64,000 nucleotides of DNA from Mycocentrospora acerina (taxonomy: Eukaryota > Ascomycota > Dothideomycetes > Pleosporales): NCBI GenBank assembly GCA_022701365.1, contig JAKUHH010000177.1:248001-312000 (forward strand), in the 5' to 3' direction. A model generated the notes under the pieces. It was not told the DNA's origin, did no database searches, and saw only the letters and a program-made list of their open reading frames with translations. This document shows, one piece after another, positions 24,155 to 34,102 of this stretch. Every line of letters starts with the position of its first letter. Within the stretch, counting starts at the first letter, position 1. Made by a program: the position numbers and the translations under genes.

Positions 24155-25078
24155 TCACTCCCCATCGTAGAAAATCTCCTTGTGGCGATGCGTAGCTTCC
24201 ACCACGGCATTGGCAGCGTTGAAATCTGAGAGTGGTAATAAAAAAAACGATTAGTAAATCGTTGGTACAAGGCATGTGAATAACGGCAATAAAATCAAGA
24301 ATAAGAAATGACCGTGTTGACACTGGTAAAGAAGAAGAAGAAGAAGAAGAAGAAGAAGAAGAAGAAGAAGAAGAAGAAGAAGAAGAAGAAGAAGAAGAAG
24401 AAGACAAGAAAAAAACTTACCAATCCCCGTCCCAAAATCCGTCGCAGCCTGCACTTTAACATGCAGATTCTGATCCACTTTCCCAATCACCTCGACCGCA
24501 TGGCCCACGGCGAGATGTGCGTCCTAGAAAAAAAAAATGTTAAAAAAAAATTGTCTTAACCAAAAATACAAAAGAAGTATATCATCTTGTTCGTCTTATT
24601 CCTCTTTTTTTCTTCTTCTTCTTTTCTAACAAACACCCCCCCCCCCCCCCNNNNNNNNNNNNNNNNNNNNNNNNNNNNNNNNNNNNNNNNNNNNNNNNNN
24701 NNNNNNNNNNNNNNNNNNNNNNNNNNNNNNNNNNNNNNNNNNNNNNNNNNNNNNNNNNNNNNNNNNNNNNNNNNNNNNNNNNNNNNNNNNNNNNNNNNNN
24801 NNNNNNNNNNNNNNNNNNNNNNNNNNNNNNNNNNNNNNNNNNNNNNNNNNNNNNNNNNNNNNNNNNAACCCCCCCCCCCCCCCCCCCTTCCCCCCTTTCA
24901 AGGATAAAATGTACATGTGTAAACGTACCCGGTTTAGGATTAGGTCTATCTGGCCGCCTGCGTCGATGACGGCTGTTTCGCCGCGGAGCTGGACGACTTT
25001 TCCTAGGATGCGGACGATGCGGTGTTGGAAGGTGGAGAGGTGGGGGGCGAGGATGCGGGGGGTTTGGGGGTGGTCCAT
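24155..25078 (-). CDS. RFA3: Replication protein A small subunit (RPA3/Rfa3)
   Basis: Smallest subunit of the heterotrimeric single-stranded-DNA-binding protein RPA, which acts in replication, recombination and repair in the nucleus. Three exons, 24929-25078, 24421-24523 and 24155-24225, give 107 residues, the expected size. It is one OB fold: LGKVVQLRGETAVIDAGG, QIDLILNR, then HAVEVIGKVDQNLHVKVQ and a final helix DFNAANAVVEATHRHKE. Codon phase closes exactly over both junctions (an Arg codon ends exon 1; a split Asp codon joins exons 2 and 3). Intron 1 (24524-24928) contains the N-filled assembly gap, and intron 2 (24226-24420) holds a GAA repeat. The coding sequence itself is complete. The short length and split structure make it easy to miss. 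Confidence 0.93.
24331..24402. repeat. (GAA)24 trinucleotide repeat inside RPA3 intron 2
   Basis: Twenty-four uninterrupted GAA copies on the plus strand. In the transcript they read as TTC, immediately after the 5' splice site of intron 2. Confidence 0.95.
24651..24866. other. Assembly gap (216 N) flanked by C homopolymers
   Basis: Unknown bases, bordered by about 15 C on the left and about 17 C on the right. It lies wholly in intron 1 of RPA3. Confidence 1.
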
Positions 25079-25828
25079 TGCTTTTTTCTTTTTTCTGGTA
25101 AATATGTGTCGTTGTTGTGTTGCTGATTGATTGATTGATTGTTTGTTTGTTTGGTTCTTTTGGTGGATTGTTTGGTTGATTTGTTTGGGTGCGTGGTAGG
25201 TGGGGTGGTAGGTAGGTTATCGGTAGGTTGGTGGTGTGGTGTTGAAGAGGTTTGACGCGTCGAGGCGCGTGGGAAGTGGGGCGGAGGTGGGGTTAGCGTG
25301 ATGCGAGCGCACGTGATGGTGGGTAGCTTTCCTGATGCATTGGTCCTTTGTGATGTCGATGGCTATGTGGGGAAGCAACTTGAAAAGGTGGGGCAAGACT
25401 TGGGGGGTTGCCGGATAGATGTGGGCTTTAATATGGGGGCACCGTGCTAGTTACAATTGGAAATGTATGCCAAGTGCTGTTGCAACCCCATGTTCGACTG
25501 TTGGATTGTATCATACACCGACATCACGGAAAGGGTGCATACACAAATGATTTGGTAGATGTTGAATAGTTTTCTAGAATACAAGTTAGAGCGAGTCTGA
25601 CTTGGCAAAATAGTCATAGACTCCCCGATACGTAACGGTCTTACAAACACGCCCAGTTAATTTCTCTTCACCACTGAAGCGGTCATCTCAGTTGGAGATT
25701 GAATTGTAACAATCCAAAGATACGCAATACAGAACTCTTATGAATAACAAGTAAAATGAAAAAGAAAAATTGTACAAGACAATAACAAAGTACTTGTAGC
25801 TCTCAAGACAACCCTGAAAAAAAAATCA
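25079..25828. other. Intergenic region upstream of RPA3
   Basis: Holds the RPA3 promoter next to 25079 and the 3' end of the arrestin-like gene. It begins with a T/G-rich tract (TTGATTGATTG, TTTGTTTG). A CACGTGAT element lies near 25311. No coding frame is convincing. Confidence 0.5.
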
Positions 25829-27202
25829 CTATACAACCGCACTTCCCATCTCCCTCACAACGCTCTCAACTTCATGCTCAAACTTCTTGCCTCCAACTTC
25901 AACGCCCAACTTCGTCTTAATCCTATAGCTTCTATTCATAGCAAAACTCATGAAACTCGGTGATGTCAAACCAGGTATTCTCGCCGTAAACCACACCTCG
26001 CAGTAACCAGCCTGATCCATCTGCTTCTTGTCTTCATCAAGTACTTCCCCGAGTTCAAGTGTCGCAAACGGCGGAATGGCGTTTAGATGCTCCTTGCGCT
26101 CGGTAAATTCAACCTGTTGCTGCCTGGAATAGGGGGCGTCAGGAGGCGGCATGCTCTCGTACTTGTTCTTCCGATGGTTGCCGTCTCGGGAGGTGGTTGC
26201 ATCCCAGTCGCGAGATGCGCGAACAAACGTAAAGTCCAGCAAATCCAGCTTCAAGACTGTAAAGTGAATTGCTGGGATCTTGACAACACTCTCAGATTTT
26301 GAGACCATCTTGAACGCAGCACGGAACTGGAATTCTGAGCCGCATGTCAGCAGGTCTGGGATTTCAAGGCTGGTCTCAAATTCTATTGTGGGCGTGCTTG
26401 AGGAGAATTTATCGCGCATGCTTTGTCGAAATCCAATTGTTTCTTGGCCGGATAATACGGAACTTTGAAGGTTAAACGTCTTTGGGAATCTCAAAACGCT
26501 ACAAGGTCCACTGGTTGTTGCATGTGGATTCAATGGCGCAAAGAGAATTGGGGTTGTTATGGTGAGATCTTTCAGTTCTTTGCCCACAACGACTCCGATG
26601 CCAGGACAGATCAACCTAGCTCTAACACCATATTCTACCTCTGCAAAGTCTGCGTCGTTTTTACCACGGTTATATTTAGATCCTTGGTAGAATGTTGGGG
26701 GCAACCTGTGAGGGCCGACTGTCCACCGTTGGTCATCCGCTTGCTTGTAACTTGCTAGCCTGCTATTGCATGTTCTTTCGGGAAATTGGAAGCTGAACGG
26801 GAACGTGTAAGACTGGCCCGACTGAAGATCATCTGTGTCAGGCAGACCCTTCTCGGCTTTCTTAACGTACTCGCCGATCGAGTTGTGGTGGTACTGGGTG
26901 CTATTCAATCCACGGTTTGGTAATACATCAGTGGTCACTTCAAACAGCGGTGCATTGTCTCGCCAATGGTAGTATGTGGTATTGCCTTGGCCATTGTTGG
27001 AAGACGTTCGGAGCCATACAAGGGATTGACCGAACAAGGAGACTTCGAGGGCGCATGGTTTAATTGACTCGATAGGTGTGAGTATGACGTGACCCGAGAC
27101 CTGGTCATTGGGTTTATAGAGCTTTTCAGACGGACCGTAAAGGTGGATGGAGAATCCCGGTATGGGTGGTTGAGGAGGTTTGTTAGAGCTGAATATGCCC
27201 AT
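25829..27202 (-). CDS. Arrestin-like (alpha-arrestin) protein
   Basis: Single exon, 457 residues. The frame stays open upstream, but the only ATG there is at 27200-27202 (MGIFSSNKPPQPPIPGFS); the earlier start at 27214 would be GTG. The N-terminal arrestin fold begins FSIHLYGPSEKLYKPNDQVSG-like, with GHVILTPIESIKP and VSLFGQSLVWLR. A middle segment, YTFPFSFQFPER, is the usual link before PHRLPPTF. The C-terminal arrestin half has VEYGVRARLICPG and closes with SYRIKTKLGVEVGGKKF. Fungal alpha-arrestins recruit Rsp5-type ubiquitin ligases to plasma-membrane transporters, usually by PPxY motifs. I see no clear PPxY here (a PPDAPYSR stretch exists), so adaptor activity is uncertain. It could equally be one of the many short, uncharacterised arrestin-domain proteins of this group. 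Confidence 0.88.
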   Translation of the reverse strand: MGIFSSNKPPQPPIPGFSIHLYGPSEKLYKPNDQVSGHVILTPIESIKPCALEVSLFGQSLVWLRTSSNNGQGNTTYYHWRDNAPLFEVTTDVLPNRGLNSTQYHHNSIGEYVKKAEKGLPDTDDLQSGQSYTFPFSFQFPERTCNSRLASYKQADDQRWTVGPHRLPPTFYQGSKYNRGKNDADFAEVEYGVRARLICPGIGVVVGKELKDLTITTPILFAPLNPHATTSGPCSVLRFPKTFNLQSSVLSGQETIGFRQSMRDKFSSSTPTIEFETSLEIPDLLTCGSEFQFRAAFKMVSKSESVVKIPAIHFTVLKLDLLDFTFVRASRDWDATTSRDGNHRKNKYESMPPPDAPYSRQQQVEFTERKEHLNAIPPFATLELGEVLDEDKKQMDQAGYCEVWFTARIPGLTSPSFMSFAMNRSYRIKTKLGVEVGGKKFEHEVESVVREMGSAVV

Positions 27203-28071
27203 GATGGAAGCCACGCGATTTCAGTATATGCTACAACTATCGTCGGCGACTGTGAAGGTTTGTGAATGTGCAGGATTTCGTCTCAGTTTTGACACTAATA
27301 AGTAGGCACGGTACTAAACACCTTGTACCTTCTGTTTGTAGATGTAGGGTAGATTGTGGTTAGCGAACCAGAAAAACCTATCTAAAATTTTATCAAATCC
27401 AGAGTTATAGGCCGCAGGATCAACACTGCTGTGATCTCCAAGTTAGCTCTCAAGTTTTCTGACAATGGTCATCCCTGTAGGCTGAATTGCGACGTTGGCC
27501 GCCTGATGGCAGTGCCAACACGCCCCGCAAAGGCTGTGCAAACAAAGTTGAGACTAAGTTATCACCTGCTGTAATCCAACGTAAGCTTTTTCGCCTTACA
27601 TCTGCAGTCTATTGTTCTTGTGATCGGAGGTGTTGGTATAACCAGAGGAGTAACGTGGGATAGAGCGACATTCCACAGCTAGCGTTTGCGCTTACTGGTT
27701 TGAACCTGCAAGTGGACCAACATCGTTTTGGCACTTGGTGAGCCAGTATTTTCAAGAGTATGAGCAAAGAGTCGAAACTGTAATGTCTGTTTATGATGTC
27801 CAAGCACCGTGCGGGATGCGTTTGGCCGAGAAGCAATCGCTTTCAATAGCACAAACAGGCGCCAATCGGTTTGGACTTCAAATTTGAACTTGATATCATG
27901 TAATGCTTTCTTGTGATCTAACTCCAGCTAATATGAGGCTTCCGCAAAAATATATGGCAAGGAAATTTATTTTAATCACGATTTTTAGACAGGTCACGTG
28001 ATATGTTCTTAGCGCGACGATCCAACATCGAAGCTCTCTTCCAACAGCTATCCACACATTCACAACGCGCA
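27203..28071. promoter_or_regulatory. Divergent intergenic region, arrestin-like and FAM32A-like genes
   Basis: Both flanking genes point outward. A palindromic TCACGTGA lies at 27994-28001, 71 bp before the preferred FAM32A ATG. This bHLH-type site recurs in many fungal promoters. No gene seen. Confidence 0.45.
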
Positions 28072-28476
28072 ATGCCCTCGTCCGACTACAAAACTGCGAC
28101 TGGCGGCGCCCTCAAACTGAAAGGTGCCGGTGTCGATAAGAAGAAAAAGAAGAAAAAGTCCAAGTCAGAACACTCAGCTTCGTCATCCTCTAAGCCTGCC
28201 CCAACCGCCATCGACTCCGACAATGCGCCAAAGTCACCCTCTCGAACGCCCCTACGATCTATATCCCCCGAAACTGCAGCAAAGGCTCTCAGAGATGACG
28301 GCGGAAGGAAGAAAACCGAGGCTGAGAAGCGTCACGAGGAGATGAGGCGCAAACGTTTGGAGGAGCGACTCAAGCGCGAGGGCGTCAAGACGCACAAGGA
28401 GAAGGTGGAAGAGTTGAACAAATATCTCAGCGGGCTGAGCGAGCACCACGATATGCCTAAAATCGGACCTGGCTAA
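28072..28476 (+). CDS. FAM32A/DUF1754 family protein, probable spliceosome-associated factor
   Basis: 134 residues, single exon. The N-terminus YKTATGGALKLKGAG, followed by a Lys-rich run, is the FAM32A signature. The C-terminal half is a charged helix, EKRHEEMRRKRLEERLKREG, then VKTHKEKVEELNKYLSGLSEHHDMPKIGPG, whose final HxDxPKIGPG is strongly conserved. Human FAM32A binds in the catalytic core of the late spliceosome and helps fix the 5' exon for exon ligation; a similar nuclear role here is inferred from family. An in-frame ATG at 28003 would add 23 residues, but the family normally begins near MPSSDY, so 28072 is preferred. Confidence 0.9.
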   Translation: MPSSDYKTATGGALKLKGAGVDKKKKKKKSKSEHSASSSSKPAPTAIDSDNAPKSPSRTPLRSISPETAAKALRDDGGRKKTEAEKRHEEMRRKRLEERLKREGVKTHKEKVEELNKYLSGLSEHHDMPKIGPG

Positions 28477-31400
28477 CGGGGGTGGGAAGCGTATACTTGG
28501 TTATTGGGTAGGGCTGCTAGGGAGACACACGATAGCCAAGGAGAATTATCCGGATGCAGAACTAGTGAAATTCGTCGACTGGAGGAATCTTGTACCCTGT
28601 GGGGTAAGGATATTACACCGAAGAGGTGGTCGGTGGCCAGAGTCATTAGGCCGTTGGGGCCCGGGAGTTTTCACGAGAGGCACTCGCTCTCATGGTCTTG
28701 AAAGGGCGAACAACCATGTATACGCGCAAGTCTGATGCAGATTTGAGTCTACTGCAGGAGATCCTTGCATGCGTCCATACCTTCTCCAGGATGGTTGTTC
28801 AGCTCTTGGCCCAGGATAGATTCGCTGACTGCGTAGCTAGACAAAGCCACTAGTGAAGTGGCTTCAATATCATCGTTGCGGAGAGACGTATGTACCATTC
28901 ACTTTCTGTTTTTGTGATTCAGCCTTGTTTTCCGATGCCCGTATGTAGCTTAAACAAAGCGCAGAAGCATACAGAAGAATGCCATTGTCAAGTTGCAGTC
29001 AGAGTAAAGATTGTATTTCGAAACGGAATCATAGCCCATGTTCCACGAACCGGAGCTGGTCGGGTTGTATTGCAGCACAGGCAAGAACCGGAGCTCCAGG
29101 GCGACACAATGTCTAGGCTAGATACTCTCGCTCCTTTGTGGACGCCGTCTTCTGCAGAGGTCTCCCCACACTCGTGACTTTACGATCTAGCCAACGCCAC
29201 CGTTTACTGATGCGTTTGCCTTCCCTGCAGTGCATCGAGTGATGGAAGCTCTACATTCGCCCTAAAGAGGCCTAGACTTTAGGCACATCCGCATGATTCA
29301 GAATGATTACCAGCTTTTGCGACACCGGGTACACATGAGGCTCAACCGCAGATAGTATGCATGATCTCGCGTCCAAAATTCGGACCTACCTGGCGTCTGG
29401 GTCGGGCCGTGGAAAAATTTGCATAGTTGAGGGTGCGCTTCGAGTTGCTGGAGATAGTGAATGTAGATAACGGAAGATGCAATCTTCTCTATATCCGAGC
29501 CGGATTATTCATCCGTCGACTCAGCGACACGCAAACACAAGACGCGCGTCAACGATTGGTTCTTCACGAGACGTAATATTCCAGAGAACGGCGTAGAAAA
29601 GGCTTGATGAGGCTTAACCAAGAACGCCTCCATGCACAGCTAAGACCTTTCGTGCAATCGCGGTCAACGGAATCATTGCCGCTACCGGCAGTTAGAACAA
29701 GACTTTCCAAGCCCTTGTGGCGTTAGCTTGACGAACGAAAAACCTGCCGATGAAGGCGCGGCGGGAGTCCTCCAAAACGTGAGTTTGGCTGCGGGTCTTA
29801 TCGGAGTTGTCGTGCGAACATGGAGCTAAACATGCGGCTACTCGAGAGCCTCAATGCATCGATCGAGGGTCTAACTCGCACGGCTTGAGTGGGATGTGCG
29901 GTTCTTCTTGGGTGCAGAGGCGATGAGCGTGTGCTGCGCTAATCCTGGTGTCATCTTGCAGGATGGGGATGCGGGGTTGAAGGCAAAAAAAGAACCGCAG
30001 CCTACCTGCATTAAATTGATCGCGTAAGAAGATCTCGAGAGGATCTGAGGCGTCGGTCGATCTCGTCAAAAAACACTCAGGCAAGATAATCGTCAGTACG
30101 ACGTTATCAAGTGGAGCTCAACCACGTTCATGTGTTGATGCTCGCTGTTGTTGGCTTTTCGCGTAGTAGCGACGGTGGTGCCGACAACCATGTGGTGGTG
30201 GTGTGGTGGAGGCGTGAAGGACAGCCATGGAATAACCGTAATTGGGTCCGAGCGAGGCGCTGCAAGCGCCAATAGGCAACCAGTAGTTTAGTGACTTCCG
30301 TCTGATATGATATGCCATGCCAGTCCAGACCCGCACAGGGTTCGTTTACATGACGGCGAAGACACTACTCCAACGCCGCGGGACTGCTCACGCGATCATA
30401 TGGCACTATGGAGTAACGCAATAGGTGATCGTTGAAATTCTTAACGATGAGCGAAACTCTATCGAACTGTACAACATCAGGATCGAACAGCCTCTGTCTG
30501 CATCTGATGCGATGCAAATGGAATGAAGTAACACCGTGAACGCTGCGATTGCGCAATCTCCCGTAATGTTATCAGCGTTTAGGAGATACACCTACGTGTG
30601 CCTGGTGATAACATGCGCCATTAGATTCGAGAAGGATTCTAGCTTGAGCTGGGGTTTCATCCGTTCAGACGCGAATCCACTGATAGGTGACAGGTGTCGG
30701 CCACCCGACTCCAAGGCCTTGCATCTCTTCGCAGATGATCTACCGCTGCCCAGAACGCCTAGCCTGCCTAGGTCTCCCGTGCAAGCTTGTTTTTAATGCC
30801 AAATTTCACGCCGGCCTCACAGCATCTGGCGATGACACTCATCTCATGAGCATCGCGTGTTTCGTCGCAGACAACACATACACCCAGCGTTTCCATAAAT
30901 CCTTGCAGTCGTGGCTTGCGGCTCAGAGGGCAATGGGCAATTAAACCGAGAACGCACCGAGAGCCGTTTCAAGCGCAGCTAAGCAATGCGGAGAACCCCA
31001 CGCCAAATTGTACGAGGTGCTTGATATTAGCGTGTTAGTGTACGCAACCGTATGGTTGGCCCACCCTTATCAGCAACATCATGCACGCTTTGGGCATATG
31101 CGCGTACGGCCTGTGCGAGGTGGCGAGGCGTTCCCCAGCCCAGTGGTTATTCGTTGATAATATTGATAACTGTCATCCGGGCCCGACTACAATAGCCACC
31201 ATTGCTAGTTTGGGACCATCTCGTCCGTGCGTGTGTAGACCTGGGATCAGTGGGAAGGTGAGAAGGGTCGGGAATGAATATCACTGGATCAATTAATATA
31301 AAGATAACCCCTGTGCTTCCACGTTAACTTTAGGCCAGAGAGAAATCACTCCCGCTGCTGCATCCACCTTCCCTTTCCGTGGCTGCTTAAAGGTCACCCT

Positions 31401-31488
31401 CTCTCGCCCTGAAAACGCCTCTTGCAGCCGAGGTCACTTAAAATCCCTAACAACCCCTCCGTTGTCTACACACTCTATCATCTCCAAG
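28477..31488. other. Three-kilobase gene-free region upstream of the permease
   Basis: No conserved frame is visible. Small frames of 60-95 codons are scattered on both strands without family resemblance. GC content seems ordinary, so heavy RIP decay is not apparent. The right end carries promoter-like elements for the permease. A worn-out mobile element or a non-coding transcript are possible but not shown. Confidence 0.5.
31067..31307 (+). promoter_or_regulatory. Cluster of GATAA sites and a TATA-like box before the permease
   Basis: GATAA occurs at 31156-31160, 31165-31169 and 31303-31307, with the reverse form TTATC at 31067-31071. A TATA-like TATAAAG lies at 31297-31303, 186 bp before the ATG. 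In ascomycetes nitrogen-regulatory GATA factors (AreA/NIT2) bind such sites, often paired, in front of permease genes. Function here is inferred. Confidence 0.5.
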
Positions 31489-33381
31489 ATGGCGGCCAAC
31501 GATTTCGAGAAGGGTCAATTTGCCGTTGATGGTACTTCAGACTCATCAGCTCATGGCGCCAAGAGCGCTGCTGCGCACGCTGGTACTGGTCATGGAGAGG
31601 CTGCTGATCTCTATGGCGATGTTGCCACTGCTGAGCAGTACGGATACGTTGAACGAGGGTGAGTTGTACCGAACATTCTTGGATATCTTGAGCTAACAGA
31701 TTTTAGTCTGAAGTCGCGACACATCCAATTCATTGCTCTTGGTGGCACAATTGGTACTGGTCTCTTCCTTGGTATTGGAAGCGCCTTTGCCCATGCCGGT
31801 CCTCTCTCTGTACTCCTCGGTTATACGATCACTGGTTGCGCCGTCTTCGCCATGATGCAATGTCTTGGTGAGATGGCTACATGGCTTCCTCTGCCGGGTG
31901 CTATCCCGCAGTACTGCGCCCGCTACGTCGACCCTGCACTTGGGTAAGTCAATCCGAATCCGAATTATCTTTGTTTCTCAATTTAACGCTGTCTAAAGCT
32001 TCGCCGTCGGATGGAACAATTGGTACCAAAGTGCGATCACACTTTGCGCTGAAATCTCTGCTGCCTCTATTCTGGTTTCCTTCTGGGACACGGAAGGAAA
32101 GTACAGCCCTGCGATCTGGATCACCATCGTCATCGTCATTATCATCGCCTTGAACATCTTCGCCGTGTCGATTTACGGAGAAGCTGAGTTCATTTTTGCC
32201 TCGATCAAGCTTATTACGATTATGGGACTGCTCATCTGTGGTCTTGTTATCATGCTGGGCGGAGCCCCCGATCATGATCGCCGAGGATTCCGTTACTGGA
32301 AGGAGGGTGCGATGAAAGAATACGTCGGTAAAGGTGCTACAGGCCGATTCACTGGTCTCTGGTCCACCCTTGTCAACGCTGCTTTCTCGTACGGTGGTGT
32401 AGAGATGGTCGCTGTCGCTGCTGGTGAAGCCGAGAACCCCCGCAAGAACATTCCCAAGGCTGTGCGACGAGTGTTCTGGCGTATTCTGTTCTTCTACGTC
32501 CTCGGTTCCTTTATCATTGGGTGAGTGAATGTATCACATTTTCCAAAGGCTGCACTAACCTTTACCAGTGTCACAGTTAGTTCTAACGACCCCCAACTCT
32601 CTGCTGGTACAGGCGATGGCCGCAGCTCGCCCTGGGTTATTGCTATCAAGGTCAGCAAATTTCGCTTTCGAAATGAAATACCTATACTAACAATGTTTAG
32701 AACGCTGGTATTACCGGTCTCCCACACATCATCAACGCCGTCATTTTGACTTCGGCTACGAGTTCTGGAAACGCCTTCTTGTACACCGGCTCGCGTTACC
32801 TGTTCGGTGTTGCTCAGAACGGCCAGGCTCCCAAGTTCCTCCTCAAGTGCTCCAAGTCTGGTGTGCCAGTTTACTGCGTGTTGATCACTGCATCGATTTC
32901 CCTGCTCACATACATGAGCGTCAGCACCGGAGCCAACAGCGTCTTCACATGGTTCCAGAACCTGACGACCATTGCTCAGCTCTTCACCTGGTGCTGCATC
33001 TGCCTTACCTACGTTCAGTTCCGCAAGGCACTCATTGCCCAGGGTGTCGACCGCGACACCCTTGTTTTCAAGAGTGTGTGGCAGCCATACACCGCCTGGG
33101 TTGCCTTTGTTTACTTCGCTCTGATCATTGTATTCAACGGTTTCAAGGTCTTCACCCAAACTCCATGGGGATCATCTCAGCTTACTGATTTCTTCACCGC
33201 ATACGTCGGTGTGCCGATTTTCTTCCTCTTGCTCATCTTCTGGAAGGTCTTTAAGCGCACTAAGATGGTCAACCCTGCCGAGGCCGACATTTGGAGTGGA
33301 AAGGCCGCCATGGACGCAGAGGTCTGGGAGGAGCATATCCCTAAGAACTTCATTGAGAAGTTCTGGGCATGGTTGTGCTAA
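31489..33381 (+). CDS. Amino-acid permease of the yeast (YAT/AAP) family, Dip5-like
   Basis: Plasma-membrane proton-coupled amino-acid transporter. Five exons: 31489-31658, 31707-31943, 31999-32520, 32569-32650, 32701-33381; 563 residues. After a cytosolic N-terminus of about 55 residues, the family signature starts at HIQFIALGGTIGTGLFLGIG (helix 1). It is followed by LGEMATWLPLPGAIPQYCARYVDPALG, AVGWNNWYQSAITLCAEISA and the amphipathic motif FSYGGVEMVAVAAGEAENP. About twelve hydrophobic helices are visible, ending GVPIFFLLLIFWKVFKR and a C-terminus of about 45 residues. The pattern is closest in my reading to the acidic and neutral amino-acid permeases of the Dip5/AgtA group, but substrate cannot be read from sequence. 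The upstream GATAA cluster fits nitrogen control. Intron phases all restore the conserved Gly codons. Confidence 0.93.
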
Positions 33382-34102
33382 GTTGGTATACCCAGTTTTG
33401 GTAGAGTTTCTTGGAGAGGTGTCTGAACAGTTTGCGACAATATGTCGTGTTTCGTTTATCGAGCGAGTGCGATATCCATAAATGAGATGAATAATTGAAA
33501 GCTTGATATTTAATAACTACGTGTCCTTGGTTCCCATATGAAATGTGTTGACCACAAGCCATACCTACAAGTGATTAATCTATTTTCAGGTTGATTGAGC
33601 ACAACTTTCGGTGATTCTAAGAATGTAGCACACACTACTTCAGTACATCAATGAATATATTACTAAGGAGGTGTTGAATTTCATTTTGTGTTGCAAGTTG
33701 GGTATCTGAAAAATGAGGTCACATATGGAAAGGCCTTCGTTGAAGCCTTGGCTTTGTACAGATTTGGAGATCGGACTTAACCGATCAAGATTCTGTCACA
33801 TGCGCGCCTTACCATATTGGGCTACCCCCGTACCGGCTCTTCCAGCGATGTCATCAACCGATGCTTACCTCTTCAGATCTCATTCGTGACGTTTACTCAC
33901 AACTCTACTTACCATTTACATACTCAAATACCCGGTATTTTCCCTGTCGCACTAGCTCACGCACTTGTCTGCTGAAGTTGCAGCGTTTGCTTTCTCTGGT
34001 ATGCGCTAGAAACACTATGTGAAGTGCCGAGGTCTCTATTTTTGAGCACCAGTGTCATGCGAGTACAGAATCGTAAATTTGTTTGACAAAAATTCGAGAG
34101 CC
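33382..34102. other. Intergenic region between permease and Zn2Cys6 factor
   Basis: Contains the permease 3' UTR and the promoter of the transcription-factor gene. No coding frame supported. Confidence 0.5.

Noticed and set aside
24308..24559. Poly-Lys frame across the GAA repeat
   Set aside because: A translation of the microsatellite within an intron, not a gene.
27203..27214. Arrestin-like start at 27214
   Set aside because: That codon is GTG; the first ATG in frame is at 27200-27202.
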